Assembly: GCA_950295325.1 (NCBI GenBank)
Contig: OX485804.1
Location: 29,886,001 to 29,950,000, forward strand
Direction of reading: 5' to 3'
DNA from: Polytrichum commune
Taxonomy: Eukaryota > Streptophyta > Polytrichopsida > Polytrichales > Polytrichaceae
DNA length: 64,000 bases
This document shows, piece after piece, positions 1-10,470 of the stretch (the first letter of the stretch is position 1; the number at the start of each line of letters is the position of its first letter). Position numbers and translations under genes: made by a program. Below the pieces are notes generated by a model, which did not search any database, was not told where the DNA came from, and was given only the letters and a program-made list of their open reading frames with translations.

Positions 1-680
1 AACATATGGCAGTTGTTGATTGTCGCATGATGGATCTTTTTGTCACTACCACTGAGGCACAAGTTGTGGCAATATTAATGAAATGGAGAGGTGTTAGCTC
101 TTGAATGGTTTGTGTTGTAAGCTGGGTTTCGGTCTTCTATGTCTATTTTCTGGTCTGGTATCTCAAGATATGTCAGCTTATTGTTGTGCCAACGATGATG
201 ATTTGTAAAGAAACATATGGCAGTTGTTGATTGTCGCATGATGGATCTTTTTGTCACTACCACTGAGGCACATGTTGTGTGGCATTGTTCATGAGATGAA
301 GAGGTTTTAGTTCTTTGGTGTTTTATCCTCCATGCTGGTGTTTTTCTTTCAACTCTATGTTTGGGTGTTGAATCTCGACATACATAATTGTATTCTTCTG
401 CCAACGATAGTCATCTATGAAGTAACAAATGGTAGTTGTTGATTGTAGTGTCATAAATCTTTTGGTATCACTAGTGTCATATGCCTGATTTTGTTATAGG
501 ATAGTAATCTGTGTCTCGTGGTTGAAGGGTGCTAAAGAAACCTTTGCTAAGGTCAAGTAGCTTGATAGAATCAGTATGTTTCAACATGCCTGTGATGATT
601 ATAAATTAATGACACATATGCCTTTATAAATATTGGTAAATGATGATCATTACATTGTCACTACCACTGAGGCACTGAGG
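1..680 (+). repeat. Direct repeats in a CTP synthase intron
   Basis: A ~60-bp segment starting with the motif CATATGGCAGTTGTTGATTG occurs at 3-60 and again at 214-270, about 212 bp apart. A degenerate third copy lies near 425-480, and the sub-motif TGTCACTACCACTGAGGCAC recurs near 657-676. The segment lies upstream of the first recognisable exon, so it is most likely intronic. No coding exon was found in 1-926. Confidence 0.75.
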
Positions 681-926
681 AATTATGAATTAAGTGGGTC
701 ATGTTGGTAAAACTGGTAAAACTGATAAGAGTTGTATTTCGAAAGGAATTTGCAATTATGTCATTTCTCTGGTGCAGATATGAATGTTCAAACGACTTTA
801 TAATTTTTGGTTGAGGGTGCTGATTATTTTGCTTAGGTTTATTGCAATAAACTCTCTTTGTGATGAATTATTGTCTTTGTTTTCAAACTCTTGACTTGCC
901 TCTTCCTTCGTTTTGGTGGATGTCAG

Positions 927-3349
927 GCACTCCAACATGCCTGTATTGCATGCTCCAGGAAATTGGTATTGGAGTGGGTTGCTGCTACCGACTTAGAGGA
1001 TCGTGCCAAGGAAGAGGTATAAATGGGGTTATAATTTGACTGTTCAATATTGGTGTTGGTTCCATTTGATAAAGATGAAAACTTCTCAAGAATCTAATAA
1101 TTCATTCTTTTCTCATTTTACTATGGGTCCCTAACTGTTTCTGGAACTTCTGCAGACCTCAGATTCACATGCCTCAGCTTGGAGTACTTTGAAGGTAATG
1201 TGCCATTTCTACTTAAAATATGGAAATCATGAGGTGTTAAATTTTGTTGTTTTTTCCTAGTGCTCCTTTTGGGATTATTTAATTAACCTCACCTGAGTAG
1301 CTCTGCAGCTCATCATGGAGTCTGTAGAATTAAGTTGTAATAATAGGTTTTGATACCTTGTATTAACATTGGGAATCATGTCTTTTTAAGTGTATGCAGC
1401 GTGCTGATGGCGTGCTAGTTCCTGGGGGCTTTGGCGATCGAGGAGTTCAAGGGAAAATTCTAGCTGCAAATTATGCACGATCAAATGGAGTTCCATATCT
1501 GGGCATTTGCCTTGGCATGCAGATTGCAGTTGTGGAGTTTGCTCGGAGTGTATGCACCACGCCTGACTTCTTACTTAAGTGGTCGCCCTATGAACTTTGA
1601 ATGGTACTTTCACTGTTTCAAAAGTTATGGAAATGATGCAATCCTAGAGTTTGAGGTTTCTAAGACTTGGACATTTCTGCTTTTCATCTGTCAGATACTT
1701 GGTCTTGAAGATGCCAACAGTACCGAATTTGATTCTGCAACTCCTCATCCTTGTATTGTTTTCATGCCAGAGGTAAGTCTCCTTCTCTCTGCTCCTGTAT
1801 CTGGCTCAAGCAAGAAAGATGTTGCAAGTGGTCATTATCTGTACCAAGCTGCTATCCTTAGGTCTCTCAATCCTTGGGCTGCACGGTTCCTTCCTTTGTA
1901 TACTGGTATAAGGCACAAGTTTTGTAATCTCTGTAATGAGGACAAGATAGGATTAATCCTGTTCCACGAAATGAAGTTGTAAGAAACTTGGTATTGTACC
2001 AGGTGGTAAACTTTCAGTTGTCCCTCTACTGGCATTCTGTACGCCAGTACCAGTACCAGTACCAATATCATACGTGTTTTGATATTTGTCCTTCTCTAGT
2101 TGATTATGTTGGCTATCTGATCGCTAAAGTCTTAACTATGCAGGTCTCTAAGACACATATGGGTGGCACTATGAGGCTCGGAGCTCGTAAGACTTTGCTT
2201 CAGACGGCGGACTGCATTACTGCCAAATTGTATGCATAGAGACTTCAATCTTGCTGTTTTTTGTTGTTGCCTTCCGCATGAGAACATGGATATTTGTTCA
2301 GTTACTGTGGTGGTTGTGGATTTGAACAATGGAGCAAAGTGTCTCTAATGCTATATCTAATGTGGAAAATCCGAGTGAATTTGTGTTGTAAGAATATGTA
2401 GAGGTTTAAACACTTCAAGATTATGATTTTGGTGAATGGTGTATTGAAAATTGTACCACTCGAATCACTGGTTTTGCTAGCTTGTCATAAACTGAAGTGC
2501 CTTTTAAACTGTCCTGATTATCAGATATCAACAAGAGAGTTTTGTAGATGAGCGACATCGCCATCGTTATGAGGTAGACTCTATTAAATTAATTTTTGCA
2601 AATATTCTTGGTTTGATTGTGTTATGCGATTCTCCCGATAAATTGTTTGTGGCATAATGCTTTTACTTATTAATTTTGTGACTGATTTTTGATAGGTGAA
2701 CCCAGAGATGGTGGAAAAGTTAGAAGCTGCTGGGCTTCGATTTGTTGGCAAGGATGAGACTGGCCGCAGAATGGAGGTGCTTATTTCATCATCTTTGGTT
2801 GATTAATGGGTGGAGATGGTCTTGAGTCCTGAATGTGGTGTATATGCTTACCTGATAACATTTAAATTCTCGTTTGTGTACAGATTCTGGAGTTGCCAGG
2901 ACATCCATACTATGTGGGTGTTCAATTTCACCCTGAATTTAAATCACGCCCTGGGAAGCCGTCTGCAGTGTTTCTAGGTGAGTACCTTATGTCTTTGAGA
3001 TCTAAGCAGTGATGATTTGCTATTATTCGTAGAACATGTATTTGGGGGACTTCGCATTTGAATGACTTCCCTTGTACGTCTTTGAGTTTTAGATGAAAAA
3101 CCTATCGACCAGTTCCAAACTTTAAAGACCATTTTGAGGATGAAGATATGAAATTAACAGTTAAGGTTTCTGGTAGTGACATGAGACGTGGGATTATTTT
3201 GTGCAGGTTTGATTCTAGCTGCCTCAGGTCAGATGGATTCTTATGTGAGCGGCTTACATCCTGTCTCAGAAAAATTGATTACAGCTTCAAAGCCAATTGC
3301 CATCCTTGATGAGAGAGTAGGGGATATAGAATCAACAATGAGTATGTAG
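927..3349 (+). CDS. CTP synthase, 3' part (glutaminase domain)
   Basis: CTP synthase makes CTP from UTP using ATP and glutamine in the cytosol. Nine exons are readable: 927-1016, 1156-1194, 1400-1549, 1695-1772, 2144-2229, 2525-2573, 2696-2776, 2884-2977 and 3207-3349. They join in frame to 269 codons plus TAG. All introns have GT-AG ends. The 5' half (amidoligase domain and start codon) lies before the window. The class I glutamine amidotransferase signature is intact: [11 protein letters not shown], then GICLGMQ with the nucleophilic Cys (exon 1400-1549), [27 protein letters not shown], and GVQFHPEF with the catalytic His and Glu (exon 2884-2977). The family identity is certain from these motifs. 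After the usual end of the domain there is a tail of about 30 residues (from SGLHPVSEK to the stop) that I do not recognise but which is common in length for plant isoforms. Confidence 0.95.
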
Positions 3350-3914
3350 GGATCTGCTATTCCTTCCATGATTTTTAGTTAGAAACTGAAACACAGTTTT
3401 GCACTAGTCTTACAATCTGGGCTCTTATTCTAATGCATTGTGCTGGACTGAAGTCTGTAGAGTAGAGTAGAATGCTGCTCGTTTGCCACTCTGTTTACTT
3501 GTGGTAAACTGGAGAATGTAGTGCGGCAATCTGGGAACTTATCCCTTTCAAGAGTGTATTATTCGACTAAGTCTGAATGCCTCAGTACCTGGTACCTAAT
3601 TTTTGGAAACTTGGGTACCAAAATATACCTCATTATGTTGATTCATAATTGTTTTTTTAATGTGAACTTTCTTTTTCAAGTTCTATACGGCATGCAGCAA
3701 TGGTTATATTATATACTCTGTTGTTTTCTTTGAAGTGATTAGTTAGGTTTTTTAATATGGTTATGAAATATGGTCTGAATTCTCTCCCTTGTACCTGAAC
3801 ATTAGAAAGCCCTTGCCAGCAACTTTTGGTATGTAGCACCTTTTGTTATTTTAGCACCTTGACCCTCTTGTCAACCAAGATATTAGCATTGTTTCAAGTA
3901 CTCATTAACTGGAT
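3350..3914 (+). other. CTP synthase 3' flank
   Basis: AT-rich sequence after the CTP synthase stop, probably 3' UTR and downstream flank. No second gene or clear terminator signal is visible. Short open frames here show no recognisable family. Confidence 0.5.
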
Positions 3915-3990
3915 CAATGAACGGGTAGTGCCGGCAGTTAGTTACAACCTAGCCGGTTGATTTTGAGAATTTCCGAATGCAATTGGAAAG
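3915..3990 (-). repeat. Partial copy of 9-bp-TSD MITE-like family
   Basis: The segment containing GCAGTTAGTTACAA and AGCCGGTTGATTTTGAGAA matches one end of the element at 25798-26024. It also matches the copies near 41157-41381 and 61962-62190. Only one end is present, so this is a truncated copy. Confidence 0.6.
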
Positions 3991-4135
3991 CTTAGGAAGG
4001 GGTTCAGGCAAGCTGCCCTAGAGTTTCCACGGCAAATTACCGATTGAAAATTTATTTTCACGGCGGGCAGCCGACCAAATAAATATATTTTAAGTAATTA
4101 TTTCAATACTATGCATAGTTGGAGACTATGCCTTA

Positions 4136-4549
4136 TTGGCTTGTGGTTTAGGGTTACTTGCTTCCCGCCACAGCTTCCATTCTACAGCAGTGGAGCTTGC
4201 ACGGTGCCCCAACCTCCTTATTCTTGGAGAGTTAACTCATGTGCAATGTGTTTCTACAGCGACATGTAAGCGTGCTTTCAGTGTGCAGAATTTGATCAAG
4301 ACCAAAGTTAGAAATAGGTTGGGTAGTAAGAATCTCGATGCAATGCTGCGAATTGCCTTGGAAGGGCCAGATGAGGAGATAGATGACATAATTGGTGACG
4401 CTATCCCACTTTGGAAGGACAGTAAGTACCGTTTTTTGTATGCTAATCCCTCTTCTTATTTGAATTCTCCTAATACAATGAGTGTGAGTGATCTGTCTTG
4501 TTCGTTTGGGGCAATTGATACTAATGGCAATAGTACGCAAATTTCGTGA
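4136..4549 (+). mobile_element. hAT transposase C-terminal remnant
   Basis: An open frame of 137 codons carries a segment typical of the hAT dimerisation domain: CKRAFSVQNLIKTKVRNRL, then SKNLDAMLRIALEGPDE. In hAT transposases and their ZNF862-like relatives this region mediates dimerisation and lies at the C terminus. No upstream DDE/RNase-H-like catalytic part, BED zinc finger or long frame is visible, so this is a stranded fragment or the last exon of a decayed element. The first ~30 residues of the frame are probably not part of the original protein. A domesticated gene is possible but unsupported. Confidence 0.72.
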
Positions 4550-4599
4550 TTTTTCAATACTTGGACCCTTTTGTGGTGCTTGTATTTTCCGAAGGCTAA

Positions 4600-4653
4600 A
4601 TCCTTAGCCCTAATATGGTAGGGGCTTTGCCAGGTTCAACTCCTGCTAAGGAT
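4600..4653 (+). other. tRNA-like fold without anticodon arm
   Basis: Perfect 9-bp ends (ATCCTTAGC at 4600-4608, GCTAAGGAT at 4645-4653) enclose a D-arm-like hairpin (AGCCC ... GGGCT around TAATATGGTA). They also enclose a T-arm-like hairpin (CAGG-TTCAACT-CCTG, with a B-box-like GGTTCAACTCC). There is no anticodon arm, so it cannot be an ordinary tRNA. It could be a decayed tRNA-derived element or a chance hairpin. Only the inverted repeats are directly seen. Confidence 0.4.
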
Positions 4654-4815
4654 ACTATTTAGACGAAAAAAATGGAGAGTGAATGCCCATATTATTTAAT
4701 CCTAAACACTTGAAAAAAAAGAAAAAAGAAATGACAATGACACATCGACCACCAAAATATAGAACCGGCCCCACTTTAGACCTTTCGGAAATTGCATAAA
4801 TGAAAAAATAAATAT

Positions 4816-4941
4816 CGGCTAATTGCCTAAATACATTAGGAAATGGGGGCTATCAACCGATAAATTTTGCACTCTCTAGGCCCACTTCTGGGTAAAAATT
4901 GAAAGGTCCGAGCCACCTCCAGAAAGCTCGGCAATTAGCCG
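4816..4941. repeat. 126-bp segment with 12-bp inverted ends
   Basis: CGGCTAATTGCC at 4816-4827 is perfectly inverted at 4930-4941 (GGCAATTAGCCG). This is a possible very short MITE. No target duplication is evident. Confidence 0.4.
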
Positions 4942-5159
4942 TTTTCTCTACAGAACTCCCCCGACTCTGAACTGGATATTCGGTCAAATGAAGCATATTT
5001 ATTGTAGACTGGCACATTCCATATTCTTTAAAGATGAATGCCTCCACCTGAGCTTCTTGCGGGTTGACAATGTAGGTTCTGAGATAGATTTTTGAAGAAT
5101 GGATCCCCAAAGAACTGAAGGAGAACTTGTCTTAATGGTCATTGGCTCATTCAACAATG

Positions 5160-5330
5160 TGAATCACCGGGTGTCCGTAAGGTATGCAAGTGTTATTTGG
5201 TTACTCTTAATTTGACACCTACATTTGATTGGTAGTTTGATGTGAGGATCAAAGAACAAACACTACAAAGACACATGTTTAAAACTACTTCACACTCAGT
5301 AGTGACACACAGTTGGGAGGGCCTATATGT
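5160..5330 (+). repeat. Dispersed repeat copy (family also at 22.1 and 24.0 kb)
   Basis: This segment is similar in order and wording to 22100-22310 and 23930-24170. Shared landmarks include GGTATGCAAGTG-like, ACATTTGATTGGT, a CAAAGACACATGTTT-like block and CAGTTGGGAGG-like sequence near the end. The copies have degenerate frames and no shared intact ORF. This is likely a decayed transposon segment. Confidence 0.5.
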
Positions 5331-5619
5331 TCAATTAAGGAATCAACAAACATGGGATTCCGATAATCATAACTAAATTATGGGAGGCTCAATTCTCAAT
5401 CTAGATTCTGTTCATGTTTCATCATAGATATGCTAATATAACTCAAAGGTTGGTAATGTACACTCTAAACTCCGTAATATCATCCTTGCGGCAATCAAAG
5501 TGCATGTGATAACAAGGAGTGAGATTTAAATTGAGAACATCCGCTCCCTAGGGTTTCAGGAGGAGTGACATTAAGGAGGCTAACATTACGGAATTTTAGA
5601 GTGTACATTAAAGTGCACC

Positions 5620-6005
5620 ATGTTATAGTAGAGGTGCCCATAACCGATTACTTAAGGGATTTTGCATTAGAACTTGAGGTGTATAAGACAGTGTAATTTT
5701 TCCCTGTGTAGGAAGATAGAAATCAGGAGGATTGGAAAATTTTCGGTGAATTTATTCCTTAAATTAAGATTACTATCAATTTTTGAAGCCGAAATTTGGC
5801 TTGAACATATTACCAATGTCTAGAGTATGCCATAACCACTCATTTTGAGATGAATTCCTCCTCACTTTAGCACTCAAAACCAAGGACACGTATCACGGCA
5901 CTATTGATTCCAACTCGATGGAAATTCAATCCTAGCCTCATCAAAGTTCTGGTACCCTACAGATGCCCCATGGGGTCTTGATCGAGAATAGGGTGGTTTG
6001 TGACC
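5620..6005 (+). repeat. Two-part dispersed repeat, intact arrangement (A+B)
   Basis: Part A (about 5620-5790) includes CACTTAAGGG-type wording (here TTACTTAAGGGATTTTG) and GGAAGATAGAAATCAGGAGG. Part B (about 5795-6005) includes CATATTACCAATGTCTAGAG. Both recur downstream, A at 6050-6210 and B at 7205-7410, where they are separated by an inserted segment. Confidence 0.65.
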
Positions 6006-6049
6006 AAAGTGATCATGGAAATCTACTTCATCCAGAAATTTAATTTAAA

Positions 6050-6210
6050 GTAGAGGCGCCCATAACCTATCACTTAAGGGATTTTGGGCTAGTTCTGAAG
6101 AAGTATGAGGTGATGCAAAATTTTCCCGTATAGGAAGATAGAAATCAGAAGGATTGTAATTTTCTTGGTAAATTTATTCCTTAAAATGAAACTACTTTCA
6201 ATCTTTCAGA
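6050..6210 (+). repeat. Second copy of part A
   Basis: This copy closely matches 5620-5790, including GGAAGATAGAAATCAGAAGG and TTTATTCCTTAAA. The match ends around 6210, where AGCT-rich sequence begins. Confidence 0.6.
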
Positions 6211-6579
6211 CCTTGGATAGTTCGCCAACTAGCACCACCTAGCTAAATTTTCTGGGCCCTTATTTGTCACTTAGCTTTAGCTAGCTAAGTTCACCGAACC
6301 TAGGATGTTTACATAGATTTAGCTAACTTTTCCGGAACTCTCATTTTCACTGAGCTTCAACTAGCCAAATAGTTGTGTGACATGCATATTCATTCTAAAC
6401 CATAGAGAAATTCATTAAAACAAAACCAAACAGTATATATTTGGTTGTATTGCTCTTAGTTGGATCTGTATTTTCATGTTGTTGCACAAGGAAATTGAAA
6501 GGCTTGAAATCAACATGTGTAGTCGGCTTTCTCACTTTCAACTCGCACTGGTGATAGATCATCATCTTCATCATTAATG

Positions 6580-6616
<37 letters not shown>

Positions 6617-7204
6617 TATCATTGGAATCGTTAATGTCATTTGGCAATTCAGGATGAGATGGAATCAAGGTGTTCCAAATTGGAGATTCCGCGACATCTG
6701 CTGGATCATTTAGAATCATGCTCATGTTTAGTTTCAAAACCATAGCCGCTTCAACGAATCTGGGTTTGAGAGATGATTGTTTGGGTGCAATGGGATCATT
6801 CATTCCACCGAGATCACATTCAGATTCTAGCTGGCTAGTAGCTAACTTCAGCTAGCTAACTATCCTCGCCCGGATTATGGCACTTAGTTTTAGCTGGTTA
6901 TTCTTCTAAGGCAGCCAATTCATGTGTAGCTTTAGCTAGTTAGAGCTTTTAGCTAGCTAAATACTTGCCCACTTAGTTAGCTATCTAAGGTTTGAACTAG
7001 ATGGACAACTAACTAAGTTGGTGTCAAGTTGGACAACAAGGTTTTTGCTACATGGGATATTAGAAAAAATTAGTGTATATCTCAAATTCTAGCTAGCTTA
7101 CTTCCCCGGATTATTTTAGCTAGCTATTCTTTTGAGGCACCGAATTCCTGCGTAGCTTTAGCTAGTTGGAGTTTTTAGCTAATTAAATAGCTGCTCACTT
7201 AGGC
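6211..7204. mobile_element. AGCT-rich insertion (~1 kb) splitting a repeat
   Basis: The segment lies exactly between the second copies of parts A and B, which are adjacent in the 5620-6005 copy. It is packed with TTTAGCTAGCTA-type words. It contains an internal duplication: about 6835-6985 resembles 7080-7204, sharing TGTAGCTTTAGCTAGTT and a CCCGGATTAT block. This suggests a DNA transposon with subterminal repeats. No transposase was recognised. It holds a short Asp-rich frame at 6510-6803 on the - strand. Confidence 0.5.
6510..6803 (-). pseudogene. Short Asp-rich ORF inside the insertion
   Basis: A 97-residue frame reads MNDPIAPKQSSLKPRF at the start. It then runs into an Asp tract encoded by an (ATC/GAT)n microsatellite (about 6580-6616) and ends with LSPVRVESEKADYTC. 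The first half looks protein-like, for example FVEAAMVLKLNMSMI and SPIWNTLIPSHPELPND, but I do not recognise it. It may be an exon or a leftover of the element's own gene. Confidence 0.25.
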
Positions 7205-7410
7205 AAAAGTTGGCCTAAACATATTACCAATGTCTAGAGTTTGCCATAACCGCTTTGTTTACCGCTTATTCCCTCCTCACTTTGGCACGCAAAACTAGGG
7301 CATGTGTCATGACACTAATGGTTCCAACCCAATTGAAATTCAATCCCAACCTGATCGAAATCGTGGTACCCTAGATTGCCAATGGGACCCTGATTGGGAG
7401 TAGGCGCCTC
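7205..7410 (+). repeat. Second copy of part B
   Basis: This copy matches about 5795-6005, sharing CATATTACCAATGTCTAGAG, CCCTCCTCACTTTGGCAC-type and GGTACCCTA blocks. Its junction with the AGCT-rich segment defines the right edge of the insertion. Confidence 0.6.
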
Positions 7411-7679
7411 TACTGTAATGGTCACATGAAGAACTTTGCAATTGATGAGGAATATTTTTGGGGTATAAATATTGCAACTGGACCTTCCACCACCACCTCC
7501 CTGCAGCACCACAATGAATTCAAATGTGCACTTGCAGAAAATACTAATAAAATCATAAAAACCCTAGATTTTCATGCTCAGGATGGTTAAGATAGACTGA
7601 AAAAAAGGGGGTTAGGATTATGTGTGAGATTGGGTTGAAGTAACTATGCAGGAAAAAGCAGAGACTGTTTATTCTCACA

Positions 7680-8640
7680 GAAGCCTAATCTTTGAGTCAT
7701 GGATTCCAAACCCATGAACGAGTCTGAAATTCAGACACAGTTAATGAACTCCATTAATGACCTGGTTCAACACTTTGAGAGCCAAAACATCATTTCCACG
7801 TCAAAATCTAATGAATGAGATGACTTCCAAGAATTCAGTATTTTATATCAAACCAGATAGGCAACTGCGGTATTGGTGCTTACAAGTGGTACACGTGGTC
7901 CCATAAAAACTTCCAATTCTTGCATCGAAGTTTATGCAACAGACTCTTTTGTTCCAGTCAAGATCCAATTCTCGGTGCCTACCTATCGACATTAGTGCGC
8001 GAGTTCTCTTTCGAAATGCCCTATATGGGACGACTTTTATAATGTTCTGAATTAATTTTGTAGAATGTTACTTAGAATGTCTAGTGTCAGCAGATATATA
8101 ATGAAGGGAAGTTGTTTGACACTCTCTTAGAACTACAAGAATCGGAAATTTCAAGTTCTATGTGAAGGTTAACCACAATACTGACGAGAACCAAATAGAT
8201 GTAAATTTTTTGATACCCTCTCTCACAATTCATTCAAGTAGTGCAGGTAGCCTTCTGCCAGAAGGCAATGATGATAAGGTTTGCAATGACAATGAACCAG
8301 ACGTGAAGTCGAAAATTGCATGACATTCCTGGGCTTGGAGCTTCTCCATTTGCCTTCACAATTCAACTCATCATCTTATTAAATTTTTATTTGATTATTT
8401 TTGGAAAGAGAATAATCCTTCGGTGTGTCCCCAGCCTTTGCAACCACCACTAACGTACAAACTTAACTCAAAATTCCAACTCAGAGATGTACAAGATTTA
8501 CACAAAGGTCTATTGACTTCAGTGAGCATCATCAACACATGCAAAACAATTTCTTGACGTAATGAGACAGAGAATAGAATGAAATCCATTGATTCAGGAG
8601 AACCTTGAACTTGGTGCTCAACTATTCTGCTTACCCAAAC
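7680..8640 (+). pseudogene. Decayed protein-like region, unidentified
   Basis: Several protein-like stretches lie in series, separated by stops. The first is a 39-codon frame starting MDSKPMNESEIQTQLMNSIN at about 7699. A later one reads NFKFYVKVNHNTDENQIDVN near 8145-8205, and another contains HLIKFLFDYFWKENNPS near 8370. The stops and frame changes suggest a degraded gene or transposon body. I do not recognise the family. Confidence 0.25.
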
Positions 8641-10039
8641 TCAATCATTTCTTCAAGATGAGTTCAAAACATCAGGTAACTTATAAGCAGCTACTGAAAT
8701 AAATACATTCAACCATGCACGTGTTTGGTGATGAGATATCGCAAGGAATCGATGCTTTGTGAAAAGAAACTAAAAGACTCTGAAATGGAGCTTACTTTTG
8801 GATCCTTTATTTATTTTTATATTTTGAAGTGAGCCGTGTGATCATTTACCTGGTAGAGTATCCAAGCAGGGTTTGGAGGATTGATGCCCTTGAAATTCTC
8901 ACTTGCAACATGCCAAAGACAAGTGCACAAATTGTGAGGCAAAATCACGCTATTGGAACGAGCAGGAAGATGCTCGTCCAAGAACTTGCACATAAACAGA
9001 GTGACACTCTTCCTTTAAGTGCAACTGGACATATTCTTGAAATCTGGACTTTTAGCTTACGTCAATTCTATGGGCATATCTTTCGATACACTTTCGATAT
9101 ATCTACCTTTCATGAGATATGTTAGTCCTAAGGGATGATTTGAGTGTTACTATATCTGAAAACGATGAAAGAAAAATCGATATATCACCTATAAAAATAT
9201 TTGTATTGGATAATTTTTTTTTTAAATAAACAAATCGAAGCAGGGGTTACTTAGTATTTAGTGTCACATGCGTAATAGTGTTACTTAACGTATTTTGAGG
9301 CATATGTTAGGTTACATTGATGACTAACAACTTCACCCTATGTGTCACTTTATGACATTTGGCATTTAAGTGCGATTACTAATATCTTGGCATCAGTATG
9401 TTCAATAGTGTTATGAGGTGCATGCCTATGTTACATAATGGTCTACAAGTTGACTACAGTGTACACAAATGACACTTGCCATTAGAATGCTCGAGAGAAT
9501 ATCTTCCTCCAACATATGAAAATGTAAACACATGACACTTGCCATTAGTACTCTCAAAAAAAATCTTTCCCTTACATACTAAAACGCAAGACTGTCATTA
9601 AAAATACCCCAATGTGCTACTCTAAATGTCATGGCGTAGATAATTTTCACATAAAGAAGTTACTTATGTTGACGAGAAGAATCATATTGGTAGTTAGCAA
9701 GTGTGACACTTTGAGACCTCTAGGCATCTAGTTTAGACCCTTTGCAAATATTGTACGTGACACTAAATGCCATAAACAATGCACTCATGTTACCGAGGGC
9801 CAAAATAATTTTCTAGAGTTCACACTAATTTTCAAAATGAGCATTAATATGGGCCAAAATGAATTTTAACTCGTGCTAAATTTCTAGTAGGAATTTAGTG
9901 TGGGCCACGTTGATTGGTTTTCTAGAAAGTTAATGTCACATGTCATTATTGTATTTTGTGCTACTTTTATCCAATACCTAATATTCAATGTGTTGGTCGG
10001 AAGTCTTCATGAAGACTTAGCGGAAGACTTAACGGTCGG
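8641..10039. other. Non-coding, TGACACTT-rich stretch
   Basis: No gene recognised. 8829-9125 is a 98-codon frame without a known motif. From about 9260 to 9970 the words GTGTCAC, TGACACTTGCCATTAG and GTGTTACTTA recur in a degenerate way, which suggests old tandem duplication. Confidence 0.4.
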
Positions 10040-10470
10040 TGCTTGAGCCTTAAAACCTCCACTCTTAAGCCATGCCACATCATTTGCCAACTAGGCTCGG
10101 CACTAGATAATGTCGATGGTGTGGAGGCCGTGTTTTTAGAACCAACTTTTAGGCTTCGCTAAAGTCAGGTGGGGAGGGGGCATTAGCATTGGTTTCTGTT
10201 AATGAAGCTCCTCATGCCCTCATAGCTAAGACGAAAAAGCAACCAATCGCAAGGGCGGGAGGTGACACTTGTAAAGCTCCTATATTCTTGCCTCCTGTTT
10301 AGGTACCGATGGGAGGGTGGGTGCTTGAGTCGGAAAACCTCCACTTTAAAACCATGCCACATCATTTGCCAACTGGGCTCGGCACTAGATAATGTCGATG
10401 ATGGTGTGAAAGCCGGGTTGTTAGAACCGACTTCTAGTCTTAGCTAAAGTCCGGTGGGGAGGGGGCATAA
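10040..10470 (+). repeat. Tandem copies of the TIR family C element
   Basis: Two copies of the same right half lie head to tail (10040-10182 and 10183-10470). Both contain CCATGCCACATCATTTGCCA and end in GGTGGGGAGGGGGCAT. The second matches 26458-26745 along its length, including GAAGCTCCTC, GCCCTCATAGCTAAGAC and GGTACCGATGGGAGGGTGGG. In the 26-kb copy the terminal GGTGGGGAGGGGGCA has an inverted partner at the left end. Confidence 0.7.

Noticed and set aside
799-804. Idea that SPS residues 799-804 (LDNYDT) give active phosphatase
   Set aside because: Coordinates here are protein residues. Plant SPS HAD-like domains are regarded as non-catalytic, and one short motif is not enough to claim activity.
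1473-1982. 169-codon + strand frame over CTP synthase
   Set aside because: It is a shifted frame crossing CTP synthase exons and introns; the real exons read in another frame with conserved motifs.
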